Shown one piece after another: positions 33,089 to 42,492 of a DNA stretch of 64,000 nt. Source of the stretch: Candidatus Methanocrinis natronophilus (GTDB lineage: Archaea > Halobacteriota > Methanosarcinia > Methanotrichales > Methanotrichaceae); contig JARFPK010000004.1 of the NCBI GenBank assembly GCA_029167045.1, forward strand, positions 21,364-85,363, given 5' to 3'. The stretch's first letter is position 1; each line of letters begins with the position of its first letter. A model generated the notes under the pieces. It worked only from the letters and a program-made list of their open reading frames with translations, did not search any database and was not told the DNA's origin. Both the position numbers and the translations under genes were made by a program.

Positions 33089-33780
33089 GTCCACCACCTC
33101 CCCTGGACCCGGTTGACCAGGAGGTTTACGATGAGGGATATGGATACGAGGATGATCCCCAGGGCCATGGAGAACTCGATATCACCCCGAGAGGTCTCCA
33201 GCGCTATCGCCGTAGTCAGGACCCTGGTGTAACCCTGGATGTTTCCCCCGATCATCATCGCCACCCCCACCTCGGAGAGGGCTCTTCCGAAACCGAGAAG
33301 GACCGCAGCCATCATGGCCGCCCTCGCCTCTACCATGATGGTGAAGATCGCCTGGCGCTTCGAGGCTCCCAGGGATATCGCCGAGTCCCGGACCTGATCT
33401 GTGATGCCGCTCAAGGCGGCGATGGTGAGCCCCGTCATGATGGGGACGATTAGGATAGTCTGGCCGACGACCATGCCGCCGGGGGTGAAGAGGAGGCCGA
33501 GCCCCCCCAAGGGGCCGGACCGAGATAAGAGGAGGAAGACGAGGAGGCCGACGGTGACCGTCGGAAGGCTGTAGAGGGTCTGGATGAGGTTGATGATGGC
33601 CCGTTTTCCCCAAAAATTATGAAAATGGAGGAGACCCCCCGCGGGGACGGCGATGGTGGTGGCGATGGCCGTGGAGGCGACGGCGATGATAAGGGATCGG
33701 ACCGTTATCTCCACTATGGCAGGGTCGAGGGTCAGGATCAGCTCCATCGCCCTTACAAATCCCGCCCCGATCTCATCCAT
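33085..33780 (-). CDS. tupB: Tungstate ABC transporter permease
   Basis: 231 residues from the ATG at 33780 (GTG at 33792 also possible). Five to six membrane segments and the permease-ATPase contact EARAAMMAAVLLGFGRALSEVGVAMMIGGN. ITVRSLIIAVASTAIATTIA at the N-terminus is typical of TupB/WtpB. Overlaps tupC by four bases. Confidence 0.92.
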   Translation of the reverse strand: MDEIGAGFVRAMELILTLDPAIVEITVRSLIIAVASTAIATTIAVPAGGLLHFHNFWGKRAIINLIQTLYSLPTVTVGLLVFLLLSRSGPLGGLGLLFTPGGMVVGQTILIVPIMTGLTIAALSGITDQVRDSAISLGASKRQAIFTIMVEARAAMMAAVLLGFGRALSEVGVAMMIGGNIQGYTRVLTTAIALETSRGDIEFSMALGIILVSISLIVNLLVNRVQGRWWT

Positions 33781-33840
33781 AGGCGTCACCAATCATTTAG
33801 CTGAACCGCCCTTTGGCCTTGCCGGCACCAGAGATAACCC

Positions 33841-34782
33841 TTACGCCGCCGCGAGACTGCAGGAATCTTCAGCCAGAGGCATGGCACACTCGTCCCCGAA
33901 GCAGCCTATCAGATCACAATCGCCTCTTGCGGCCTTGAATAGGGGCTTGCCTATGGTATCCGTCCCGTACTCGGCTATCAGGCCCTGCCCCTCTTCAGAG
34001 ACGAGGAAGTTGACGAACTTCACCGCCATCGCGCAGTTGACCGCAGGATGGACGGAGGGGCTTACCGGAATAGCCGCGTAGACGTTGAGAAGAGCCTCAT
34101 CCTCCTCTATCAGGGGAACGAGGGCGAGGTCGCCCCGGAAGGCCTCAAAGGTGGAGGTGTCGCAGAGGGTATACCCAGCAACCTCGTTCGCCATCACCAG
34201 GGTCGGTCCCATCCCCTTGCCTGCGTCTACGTACCATCGTCCTCTCAACTCTTCGTAGTCGAGGCCAGCAGCCTTCCAGAGGAGCTTCTCCCTGGCGTGG
34301 GTCCCGGAGTCATCCCCCCGGGAGACGAACCTGACGAGCCCCGGGCTCTCGATCCCTTGTTCCATGATCGTCTTCATGGCCTCGGCCGCCCCCATACCCT
34401 TTATCCCGGCTGGGTCGTCCTCGGGGCCGACGATGATGAAGTAGTTGTAGGCGAAGCAGCTCCTGGAGAGGCCGTGCCCCTCCTCGATGAGATTTCTCTC
34501 CCTGACCACGTCGTGGACGAGGATCAGGTCGACGTCCCCCCTGACGCCGTACTGGATCGCTATCCCCGTCCCTGCGGATATTATGTGGACGTCGACGTTG
34601 TAGATATTCTCGAAGATCTTCTCCACCTCCTCTAAGAGCCCGGTGTCGTAGAGGCTGGTGGTCGTAGAGATTCTAAGTCGATCCTTCTGCCCGCCTCCGG
34701 CAACACTCTGAGCCGCCGCAGCGGTGCAGAGGAGGGCCAGGATGAGGGCCATGGCTGATATTTGGAGAACCTTTCCCTTCAT
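33841..34782 (-). CDS. tupA: Tungstate-binding periplasmic protein
   Basis: 313 residues with signal peptide (KGKVLQISAMALILALLCTAAAA). The oxyanion-binding TTTSLYDTGLLEEV motif follows at about residues 39-52, then DLILVHD, FVSRGDDSGTHAREK, and YTLCDTSTF. The TTTS motif separates tungstate-specific TupA from ModA. Tungsten serves formylmethanofuran dehydrogenase and aldehyde oxidoreductases. The C-terminus is Cys-rich (six Cys from about 270 on), which is unusual for TupA. Upstream CTATAAAAAC near 34813 is the probable TATA region. Confidence 0.92.
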   Translation of the reverse strand: MKGKVLQISAMALILALLCTAAAAQSVAGGGQKDRLRISTTTSLYDTGLLEEVEKIFENIYNVDVHIISAGTGIAIQYGVRGDVDLILVHDVVRERNLIEEGHGLSRSCFAYNYFIIVGPEDDPAGIKGMGAAEAMKTIMEQGIESPGLVRFVSRGDDSGTHAREKLLWKAAGLDYEELRGRWYVDAGKGMGPTLVMANEVAGYTLCDTSTFEAFRGDLALVPLIEEDEALLNVYAAIPVSPSVHPAVNCAMAVKFVNFLVSEEGQGLIAEYGTDTIGKPLFKAARGDCDLIGCFGDECAMPLAEDSCSLAAA

Positions 34783-35009
34783 GATGATCGAGGTGTGAGT
34801 TGATTAGATTACTATAAAAACCTATGTTAGCATATACGGTATCGAGAGGTGGGGATGGCGATCGATATGGATCAGGATCCTGTTGAGATCTGAACGGAGG
34901 GATACAGGATGGTCAGGATGAGGAGGAGAGGATGTCAGATCCCTGGGGATAAGCTTTAGTGGCATCCCTGACCATCTCTTCGTTGAGAGCTCTTCTGGGG
35001 TTGTGATAT

Positions 35010-36250
35010 CGTCAACTACCCGCCAATGAATTAGCGGGCATGAGGCTCGCCAGTATTGGGGGCTTGCGGCTCCGCAAAAAATCGGGCCACGATGGGCAGG
35101 TTGACAGCCACCCTTGCAGCTATGTTTCGAGCTGCGACGCTGTCAGCAGGGCCAGAGAAACCACAGCAGACACAATCAAACTGATCTCGAGTAGGTCGGT
35201 TTGACCGGGATATATGATGGCAAACGGGGCATTCCTGGGACGTATAGGCAGGGTCGATGTAGACCACTGGAACTCCAGCGATCGCTGCCTTGTACTCGAC
35301 GAACTGCCTGAGCTGATAGAATCCCCAGCTATGCTGTTTGCGTCTCTGAGCCTTCGAAACCGTCATCCTCTCCCGGATACCCTGAAGATCTTCGAGGGCG
35401 ATCACGGAAGAGGTGTCTTTGGCTTTCGCAACCAGTTTTTTGGAGATGCAGTGGTTCACGTCTCGACGAAACCTAGCCTCTCGACCCGAGAGTTTCTTGA
35501 GATGACGTTTGGCGCTATCGGTCCCACAGCTTTGAAGATCGGCCTTGAGGTTATCTATCTTGGATCGAACGTTCTCGATACCGTCACCGGAGAACTCTTC
35601 GCCGGTCGAATCAACGGCAATGTTCTTGATCCCGAGATCGACGCCGATAACACCGATCGGTTCGATCTTGGGAGACTCGGCAACTTCGACGACGACGCAG
35701 AGATAGAACTCACCCCGTTCGAAAATGAGGTCGGCCTGTCCTCGGATCCGATTGAGCCGGGGTTCGTGGTACTCGCAGATGACAACAGGGACCTTTATCC
35801 TGCCTTCGAGAGTCAAGAGAGAAACGAGATCGAGACCTTTCCAGGACATGAGTCTCTGATCGTAGACGACAGATCCGTCAGGATCGAAGGTAGGTTGGAT
35901 CGATTTGTCTCTCTTGTAGGCTTCGCAGGTCTTAGAGATAGCTCTGACCGCCATCTGAGAGGAGAGGTTAAATTGTTCCCGAATAGGATAATAAACGACC
36001 TTCTGCAACTCGATCTTATTGGCGGTACGAAGCTCAAACGCTTTGTCAGCCACGAAGTTGCAGGCGGCGTTAAACTGATGCATCGTCTCGCGAATAGCTT
36101 GAACCTGTTCTGGGGTCGGTTCAAGTTTGACTTTGAGCGTCTGCATCATGTGCATAGATATATACCATCTATAGATATGAACATTTCGGTGCCAAGGAGA
36201 AGCGGGAGTAGTTACGCATTCCTCCCCCGACAGAATTCGGGGGCATCCTG
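35010..36250 (-). mobile_element. IS200/IS605-type element with tnpB only
   Basis: tnpB is flanked by subterminal hairpins: CCCGC-GCGGG at 35019-35038 just after its stop, and a 7-bp stem CCCCCGA/TCGGGGG at 36224-36243 beyond its start. No Y1 tnpA lies nearby, so the copy is non-autonomous or an IS1341-like derivative. Ends are approximate. The 3' hairpin region is where the guide-like omega RNA of TnpB elements would lie. Confidence 0.6.
35031..36155 (-). CDS. tnpB: TnpB RNA-guided nuclease of IS605 family
   Basis: About 374 residues from the ATG at 36155 (36149 also possible; the frame is open to 36317). N-terminal helical domain TLKVKLEPTPEQVQAIRETM, RuvC motif I IGVDLGIKNIAVDS, RuvC II VIALEDLQGI, zinc ribbon CPVC...CVCC and RuvC III DSVAARNIA. 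All three acidic residues and the four cysteines are present, so the nuclease looks intact. Confidence 0.92.
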   Translation of the reverse strand: MHMMQTLKVKLEPTPEQVQAIRETMHQFNAACNFVADKAFELRTANKIELQKVVYYPIREQFNLSSQMAVRAISKTCEAYKRDKSIQPTFDPDGSVVYDQRLMSWKGLDLVSLLTLEGRIKVPVVICEYHEPRLNRIRGQADLIFERGEFYLCVVVEVAESPKIEPIGVIGVDLGIKNIAVDSTGEEFSGDGIENVRSKIDNLKADLQSCGTDSAKRHLKKLSGREARFRRDVNHCISKKLVAKAKDTSSVIALEDLQGIRERMTVSKAQRRKQHSWGFYQLRQFVEYKAAIAGVPVVYIDPAYTSQECPVCHHISRSNRPTRDQFDCVCCGFSGPADSVAARNIAARVAVNLPIVARFFAEPQAPNTGEPHAR

Positions 36251-36261
36251 CTGAGATTTTC

Positions 36262-36666
36262 GTGAAAGAGTACACCAACGGCGAAATTACCGTATTCTGG
36301 GATCCGAAGAAGTGCATCCACTCCGCCGAATGCCTGAGATCTCAGCCCGGGGTATTCGACGTCCATAGGAGCCCGTGGATAAGTATGGACGGGGCGACCT
36401 CCGAGGAGATCATGGCCGCCATCGACCGATGCCCCTCGGGGGCCCTATCCTACAGAAGGAACGAAGAGCTGGAGAGGCGGATAGACCAGGAGGGTAGGCC
36501 CTCAGCCGAGATCAAGGTGGTGAAAGACGGGCCCCTCCTCGTCAGGGGAAGGTGCGCCCTCGTCGGCGAAGGGGGAGAGTCGATAGCTGAGGATGGACCC
36601 TTCGCCCTCTGCAGGTGCGGGCGGTCGGATAGGAAACCCTTCTGCGACGGAAGTCATGCGGGCTGA
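36262..36666 (+). CDS. 4Fe-4S mono-cluster / CDGSH iron-sulfur fusion protein
   Basis: 134 residues from a GTG. Residues about 10-65 are a divergent single-cluster ferredoxin-like domain (DPKKCIHSAECLRSQPGVFD ... AAIDRCPSGALSY). Residues about 95-132 carry the CDGSH signature (CRCGRSDRKPFCDGSH) that binds 2Fe-2S with three Cys and one His. Likely a small electron carrier or redox sensor. The left end of the IS605-type element lies about 12-20 bases before its start, so the original promoter may have been displaced. No ribosome site seen. Confidence 0.85.
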   Translation: MKEYTNGEITVFWDPKKCIHSAECLRSQPGVFDVHRSPWISMDGATSEEIMAAIDRCPSGALSYRRNEELERRIDQEGRPSAEIKVVKDGPLLVRGRCALVGEGGESIAEDGPFALCRCGRSDRKPFCDGSHAG

Positions 36667-36803
36667 TTTGGGAGGCTTCTTAGTGGTAGGGGGCTTAATT
36701 TCAAATAGGCCAAAGACCCCTCAAAGCTTCAAGACCAGGAGACTATTCTGCATTTTGAAGATTTACCACATCGGGTGACCATTTAAGACAAAAAAGTTTA
36801 ATT

Positions 36804-36853
36804 ACTATAAACTTAACTTGCTCAAATTAAGTTTAGTTGAATCAACTTAATTT
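36804..36853 (+). promoter_or_regulatory. TATA box overlapped by two inverted repeats
   Basis: CTATAAAC (36805-36812) is overlapped by TAAACTTAA / TTAAGTTTA (36808-36816, 36827-36835). A second repeat AAATTAAGTT / AACTTAATTT follows (36824-36833, 36844-36853). Both have 10-base spacers and share the middle half-site. This is the layout of a repressor operator. Related motifs recur at 42693, 43070 and 57668. Confidence 0.65.
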
Positions 36854-36855
36854 GG

Positions 36856-39800
36856 GTGATGGAGTTGGAGCTTAGGAGACGAGGGACCGGTGTAAGGTGG
36901 AGAAGTAGAAGAGAGAGATCGATAAGGCAAAGGGAGAAGATCCCTAGAACTTCGGCGATACCTTCAGGAGGGTTGTCGACCGTTGGGCTAGGGGAGGGAA
37001 CCCTCCTCCATAAGGAGACGGTTTTGAGACTCTTGGCCTCGGGGCTCATCCTCATCCTCTTCTCTTCCGGAGCGGGAGCTTCCCAGGGCTTCCCCCTGGC
37101 GGGGGACGACCCCGTCATCCGAAACGCCGTCATCTACCTCCTCTCTTGTCAGAACGACGACGGTGGCTTCGCAAACTTGCCGGACGCTGCGACGAGCAGC
37201 CTTCTTCCTACGGCCAACGCCGCCATGGCCCTGGCCCTCACCGGCGACCTAGACCACGCTAAAGCGGCCGGGAAGACTCCCCTCGACTACCTGGTCACAA
37301 ACCCCCCCGGCGAAGACGCATCCGGCGGGAGCCTCGGCAGGTACGTCATGGGGGTGGTGGCAGCGAGGGGGGACCCCCGCAATGTAAACGGAGTCGACTA
37401 TGCGGAGAGGCTGAAAAAGTTCGCAAAGCCTCCTTACGGCAAGGAGAACCTCTTCTCCGAGGCATACATCCTCCTGGCGCTTGCGGCAGCGGGCGAGTCT
37501 GAATCACCGGAGGCCCAGGCCTTCGTCTCCCACATTAAGGCCAAACAGCACTCCTCAGGAGGCTGGGGCTGGGGCGGCGGAGCTCCCGACCTCGACACCA
37601 CGGGGATCGTCGCCTCTGCCCTCCTGGCTGCGGGCGAGGACCCCAAGGACCAGACGATCCATGACGCCATCGAGTATATCAGAAGCCAGCAGAACGATGA
37701 CGGCGGCTTTCCCTCCTCGGGGATGAGCAGCGACTCCAACGCCATCAGCGACTACTGGGCGATGATGGCCCTCAACGGAGCGGGGGTCGATCCCACCCAA
37801 TGGCGGAAGGGGAGAGAGACTCTCGTCTCCCACCTTCTCAGCTGCCAGCAGGAGAGCGGCGTCTTCTGGTGGAAGCCCAAGACCCAGGGGGGGGCCGGAT
37901 TTCTCGTCGAGGCGACATCCTACAGCATCATCGCCCTGATGGGCAAAAGCCTCCCCGTCCCCGCGGCAGATCCGGTTGAGGTGGTAGAGGAGGTCAGTGT
38001 CACCGTCTACGTTCTGGGGGACGGAAATCCCCTCTTCAGCCGCGATCTAGCCGTCGGGGCAGAGGGATTCACGAGGGACGGGTTTGAGGTCTCTAACCCC
38101 ACCGTCCTGGGGGCGCTCGCGGGGACGGGGCTCTTCTTCACCCTCGCCGATCCAGATGGTACAGGCAGGCCGACGGTCTCAAACCTGGAGGGTTATGGGT
38201 CTGCGATCTACTTCGTCGACGGGGCTCGCCAAACCGACCCCATAGGCGAGTATGACCTGATCGGGGACGAGTGCATCGTGATCAGCGCTCCCGCCACCGT
38301 TCTGCCTCTAAGGCTGAAGGCGCCGGCGGAGGTCGTGGAAGGGGAGACGTTCACCCTCGAGGTCGGCTCTGAAGAACTGGACGATCGGGGGCAGATGGTA
38401 TCGGCTCCGGTGGAGGGGGCCACCGTCACGGTCTTTTCCGGCTCCATCTACACCGACTACACCACCGGAAAGGACGGAAGGACCCCAGAGATGACCTTGA
38501 GAGTGCCTGGGGAATACAGAATCGAGGCCAAAAAAGAGGGCTACATCGCCACCTATTACCTCAACTGCGGGTATCAGATCATAAGCTGCCGCAGGAGCGA
38601 GCCCGTCGACGTCACCATCCATGTTCTGGGGAACGGCGCCCCCCTCTTCAGCGGAGAGGTAGAGGTCAAGCCTCTCGGCTTTGAGAAGGACGGATATGAT
38701 ATCGATAACCCGACGGCTCTGGGGGCTCTCGAGGTGACCGGCGTCTCTTACACCCTCGGCGACCCTTGGGGGATGGGGAGCCCCGCAGTCACTGATCTTG
38801 CAGGATTTGGGATGCCGGTCTACTTCGTCAACGGAGCATCCCCGAACGTGGGGCTCGATCAGTATTTCCTGAGCGACGGGGATTGGATCACAGTCACTGC
38901 GCCTTACACAGTCTATCCTCTCAAGATGACGGCTCCCACCGAGGTCATCGCTGGCGAACGGTTCAAGATTAAGGTGGAGACTGAAGAGTACGACGCCTCT
39001 TGGAACCTGGTCACAGTGGCCCAGCAAGGCGCCACCGTCACCGTTGGCTCTCAAACTTACACCACGGGGGCCGACGGATATACGCCGGAGATCACATTGA
39101 CCAGGGCGGGCGAGTACAAGGTCCGGGCCGATAAGGCGGGGTACATCAGCACTTACTATCTGACGCCCGGAGGCTACCAGTTTATAAACTGCCTGGAGGC
39201 TGAAGGAGAGACGGTTACGATCCACGTCCTGGGGAACGGAAACCCCCTCTTCAGCCGAGAGGTATTCGTAAGCTCCGTCGGCTTTGAGAAGGACGGATAC
39301 AAGATCGATAACCCGACGGCTCTGGGGGCTCTCGAGGTGACCGGTGTCTCTTACACTCTCGGCGACCCCTGGGGGATGGGTAGCCCCGCAGTCACTGATC
39401 TTGCAGGATTTGGGATGCCGGTCTATTACGTCAACGGAGCATCCCCGAACGTGGGGCTCGATCAGTATTTCCTGAGCAACGATGACTGGATCACTGTCAG
39501 CGCACCTTATTCCGTATATTTGCTGAAGATGACGGTTCCGACGGAGGTCTCAATCGGCGATCCGATGCAGAATCCCTTCAAGATCAAAGTGGAGTCCGAA
39601 GAGTACGACGCTTCATGGAACCTGGTCACAGTGCCCCAGCAAGGCGCCACCGTCACCGTCGGCTCTCAGACTTACACTACGGGGGCCGACGGAAATACCT
39701 CGGATATCACTCTGACATGGGCGGGCGAGTACAAGGTGAAGGCCAGTAAGGCGGGGTACATCGGGACATACTACCTGACACCGGGAGGCTATCACATCAT

Positions 39801-42492
39801 CACCGCCACCGGCGAGATTGAAAGCGACCTATTAGTGAAAAAGGAGGCAGATAGTAGCTCTGCAGAGGTCGGAGATATCCTGAACTACACCATAACGATC
39901 TGCAACAACTATCCGTATGCTGTGACAGACGTTATAGTAACTGACGGCCTCCCGGAGGAATCATCCTTCGAATATGCAGATCCCTGGCCCGACACGAGGG
40001 ACGGTAATTATCTGGAATGGAACCTTTCTGAGGAGATACCGCCAGGGGGATGCGAGGTGATCAACCTGAGGGTGAAGGTTGATGATACGCCTACCTCGGG
40101 CCACTTTATAAACTGCGTCGAAGTCGTGGCCCGCGACGAAAACGATGGTCTGATCGGTGCTCGCGCCTGCAGTACAGTCTCTATGGCCGCCATCGATCCC
40201 CTCATGGTGATCAAGACCGCCGACAAGAAGTCAGTGGAAAGGGGAAAGAAGATCAAGTACACGATCAAGGTCTGCAACAATTACAAGACCAGTATGCTAG
40301 ACGTGACGGTAACAGACGCCTTCAACAAAGATGTGGAGTTCGTCTCCGCAGATCCTGCACCCATCCAAGAATATGGTGAAGGAGATAGGTTTAGAGAGAT
40401 CGCTTGGAGCCATGACTCGATCGAACCTGGTTGCAAGGATATCACCCTGGAGGTGATCGTCCCCAAGATGCAGGACTTCGAGTTCGGGATGGAGCAGAGG
40501 GTTAGAGGCGTGGGGTTTGTCAACGTCGCCAACGACTACACGACGGCGCCCCCTCAGTACGCCCTCACCAACACGGTCAAAGTCACCGCAAAGAACAGCA
40601 CGAATAGTCTCATCGCCGCCTCGGCCAGCGCCACCGTCGGGGTTAGCGACTCGGGAACCGAGCTCTCCACCCGGGAGCACGGGAGCGGCAGCTACGAGAG
40701 CGAGGATCTGGTGGCGGTGAAGACCGCAGAAAAGTCCATCGAGATGGCAAAGGAGGTCTCGGCTTCCTATGCCACCACCGCTATCGGCCTCTATAACAAC
40801 CGCTCCGTAGCCTACTCCTCGAGATGGACCCAGACAGCCAGCGGAAAGAACCGGATCACCGGAACCTCCATGAGCGAGGCATATAGGTACGCCACGTCCA
40901 TAGACAGGGACTCCCACTTCAAGATCGACGAGATGGGCACCTCGATGGCCTTCGAGGCGGAGTTTGAGGGGATGGGAAGCTTCAGAGTATTCAAGAAACC
41001 CACCTCTGGGGCCACGCCCGACTTCGAATCCGAGGAGACCTATCTGGGGAGCTTCAAGGTCCGGCAGGTCGCAGAGGATCCGAGCATCAAGTACGAGAAG
41101 GCGGCCTCGGGGACCGGGTTTGTCGTTGCCGATAAGCGGATCGGTGGCCGGCAGAGGTCCTACGAGGCCGGGACTGGGCGCTACGAATCCGACGAGATCA
41201 TAGAGGCGGCGACCAACTACATAGCAAAGGATATCAGCCTGGAGAGCCGGCCGACGAGCTTCAACCTCCCTGGCGGTCGATCCATCGACGCCTCCGGCAT
41301 GTGGAGGGAGGGGATCTGGTCGAAGAACGCTTCCAAAAACAGCACCACCTTCATCGGCGAGGAGTTTTCAAGCCTCCACCGCCTCCATAAGGAGACGGTG
41401 GTCAGGGGCCTGGGGGACGTGGCGACGGTGGCGGAGTTCTCCGGGACGGGACGGTTCAGGATCATCTCCGTTGACACCAACGTCAATAAGTCGGAGAACG
41501 GGTCTCTCGGCGGCTCGATGAAGAGGCTTCAAAAGGCCGATATCGAGATCGACGAGCAGTACTCCGGAGATTACTCGATGGCGAGGAGGGTGATCTTCGC
41601 CGGCGTCTTCGAATATGACGAGCCCCACCTCTCAGCCGATAAGTCCGGCGAGATCTTCTATACGGAAGACGCCATCCTCGCCCGGTACAACATAACCATA
41701 AGAAACGATGGCAACAGGGCCCTCGGACCCCTGCTGATTAGAGACCTCTTACCGCCCGGTGCCGAGTTCATCAACTCCTCCGAGAGGACCTCGAGCCTCT
41801 CCGACGAGGGGGCGGAATGGACCTTCCTCAACCTGGGGCTCGGCGGGACCCTCACCTTCACATTGTGGCTCGACGTCACCGAATGCCGCGGCGACGAGAT
41901 AGTGAACGTGGTGGAGGCCCGGGGCGGATATAACAATGAAGTGACGACCGCCGTCGCCTTCTCCGCCCTCGAGACCGACTGGCTCGGCTGGACCCGGGAA
42001 CCGTCGGTGACGGCGACGAAGGCCGGCGTGGCGGATGGGTTTGATCCGAGGGTGGTCACCTACACCCTCACCGTCCAGAACCTCGACAGCAGCGCCAAGG
42101 TCGCCGAGGTGACCGACAAACTCCCGGAGGGGATGAGGTTTCTCAACTCCTCGGTGGAGCCTTCATATATAGACGACCAGACCGTCGTCTGGACCCTTCT
42201 CGATATCGGACCCTATGAGGAAGAGACTATCGTCTACGCGGTCGAGGCCCTCGGGAGCGGGAAGTTTCTCAACAGGGCCATCGTCGAAGCCAGGTCCGTC
42301 GACGGTCGCAGCAGTCCTCTGGTCTACGCCAGCTCCGTCGTCGATATCGGCGAGTTTGAGGGCGAGATCGAGCTTACGCCGCCGATATGGCGCCCACCCG
42401 CCTGGGGCTTAGAGTATATGGATGGCGGAAGCGACCTCGGCTGGGCCGGGCTCTGCGATTTGAGGTTGGACGCGGTAGCGGTAGAAAGCTAG
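36856..42492 (+). CDS. Giant surface protein: transcobalamin-like toroid, DUF4430 repeats, DUF11 domains
   Basis: Open frame of 1878 residues. The N-terminal 56 residues are Arg-rich and unlike a leader; a TTG at 37024 preceded by AAGGAG would start directly at a signal peptide (RLLASGLILILFSSGAGASQ) and may be the true start. Residues about 90-370 form prenyltransferase/squalene-cyclase-type alpha/alpha repeats (QNDDGGF three times). Residues about 380-985 hold three repeats with DUF4430-like (transcobalamin C-domain) and Ig-like parts. About 990-1265 are two DUF11 domains, 1270-1590 an unassigned beta-rich part, and 1590-1860 two more DUF11 domains. No C-terminal anchor. The toroid plus DUF4430 pairing is that of cobalamin carriers; binding is inferred. 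Confidence 0.8.
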   Translation: MMELELRRRGTGVRWRSRRERSIRQREKIPRTSAIPSGGLSTVGLGEGTLLHKETVLRLLASGLILILFSSGAGASQGFPLAGDDPVIRNAVIYLLSCQNDDGGFANLPDAATSSLLPTANAAMALALTGDLDHAKAAGKTPLDYLVTNPPGEDASGGSLGRYVMGVVAARGDPRNVNGVDYAERLKKFAKPPYGKENLFSEAYILLALAAAGESESPEAQAFVSHIKAKQHSSGGWGWGGGAPDLDTTGIVASALLAAGEDPKDQTIHDAIEYIRSQQNDDGGFPSSGMSSDSNAISDYWAMMALNGAGVDPTQWRKGRETLVSHLLSCQQESGVFWWKPKTQGGAGFLVEATSYSIIALMGKSLPVPAADPVEVVEEVSVTVYVLGDGNPLFSRDLAVGAEGFTRDGFEVSNPTVLGALAGTGLFFTLADPDGTGRPTVSNLEGYGSAIYFVDGARQTDPIGEYDLIGDECIVISAPATVLPLRLKAPAEVVEGETFTLEVGSEELDDRGQMVSAPVEGATVTVFSGSIYTDYTTGKDGRTPEMTLRVPGEYRIEAKKEGYIATYYLNCGYQIISCRRSEPVDVTIHVLGNGAPLFSGEVEVKPLGFEKDGYDIDNPTALGALEVTGVSYTLGDPWGMGSPAVTDLAGFGMPVYFVNGASPNVGLDQYFLSDGDWITVTAPYTVYPLKMTAPTEVIAGERFKIKVETEEYDASWNLVTVAQQGATVTVGSQTYTTGADGYTPEITLTRAGEYKVRADKAGYISTYYLTPGGYQFINCLEAEGETVTIHVLGNGNPLFSREVFVSSVGFEKDGYKIDNPTALGALEVTGVSYTLGDPWGMGSPAVTDLAGFGMPVYYVNGASPNVGLDQYFLSNDDWITVSAPYSVYLLKMTVPTEVSIGDPMQNPFKIKVESEEYDASWNLVTVPQQGATVTVGSQTYTTGADGNTSDITLTWAGEYKVKASKAGYIGTYYLTPGGYHIITATGEIESDLLVKKEADSSSAEVGDILNYTITICNNYPYAVTDVIVTDGLPEESSFEYADPWPDTRDGNYLEWNLSEEIPPGGCEVINLRVKVDDTPTSGHFINCVEVVARDENDGLIGARACSTVSMAAIDPLMVIKTADKKSVERGKKIKYTIKVCNNYKTSMLDVTVTDAFNKDVEFVSADPAPIQEYGEGDRFREIAWSHDSIEPGCKDITLEVIVPKMQDFEFGMEQRVRGVGFVNVANDYTTAPPQYALTNTVKVTAKNSTNSLIAASASATVGVSDSGTELSTREHGSGSYESEDLVAVKTAEKSIEMAKEVSASYATTAIGLYNNRSVAYSSRWTQTASGKNRITGTSMSEAYRYATSIDRDSHFKIDEMGTSMAFEAEFEGMGSFRVFKKPTSGATPDFESEETYLGSFKVRQVAEDPSIKYEKAASGTGFVVADKRIGGRQRSYEAGTGRYESDEIIEAATNYIAKDISLESRPTSFNLPGGRSIDASGMWREGIWSKNASKNSTTFIGEEFSSLHRLHKETVVRGLGDVATVAEFSGTGRFRIISVDTNVNKSENGSLGGSMKRLQKADIEIDEQYSGDYSMARRVIFAGVFEYDEPHLSADKSGEIFYTEDAILARYNITIRNDGNRALGPLLIRDLLPPGAEFINSSERTSSLSDEGAEWTFLNLGLGGTLTFTLWLDVTECRGDEIVNVVEARGGYNNEVTTAVAFSALETDWLGWTREPSVTATKAGVADGFDPRVVTYTLTVQNLDSSAKVAEVTDKLPEGMRFLNSSVEPSYIDDQTVVWTLLDIGPYEEETIVYAVEALGSGKFLNRAIVEARSVDGRSSPLVYASSVVDIGEFEGEIELTPPIWRPPAWGLEYMDGGSDLGWAGLCDLRLDAVAVES
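37991..39812 (+). repeat. Three tandem copies of a 600-bp coding unit
   Basis: Units at about 37991-38603, 38604-39206 and 39207-39812 inside the giant gene. Each opens with a V.V.VLG.G.PLFS stretch and ends with a Gly-Tyr-containing G(E)Y(K/R)...KxGYIxTYYL segment. Units two and three are nearly identical over long stretches of DNA (for example 38697-38880 against 39300-39483), so that duplication is recent or kept homogeneous by recombination. Confidence 0.85.

Noticed and set aside
35214..36254. A 346-codon plus-strand frame opposite tnpB
   Set aside because: Shadow of the tnpB frame; tnpB has all RuvC and zinc motifs.
36862..37020. Possible cobalamin riboswitch in the leader of the giant protein
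   Set aside because: If translation starts at 37024 there is a leader of about 190 bases, but I could not find a B12-box-like core; a covariance-model search would settle it.
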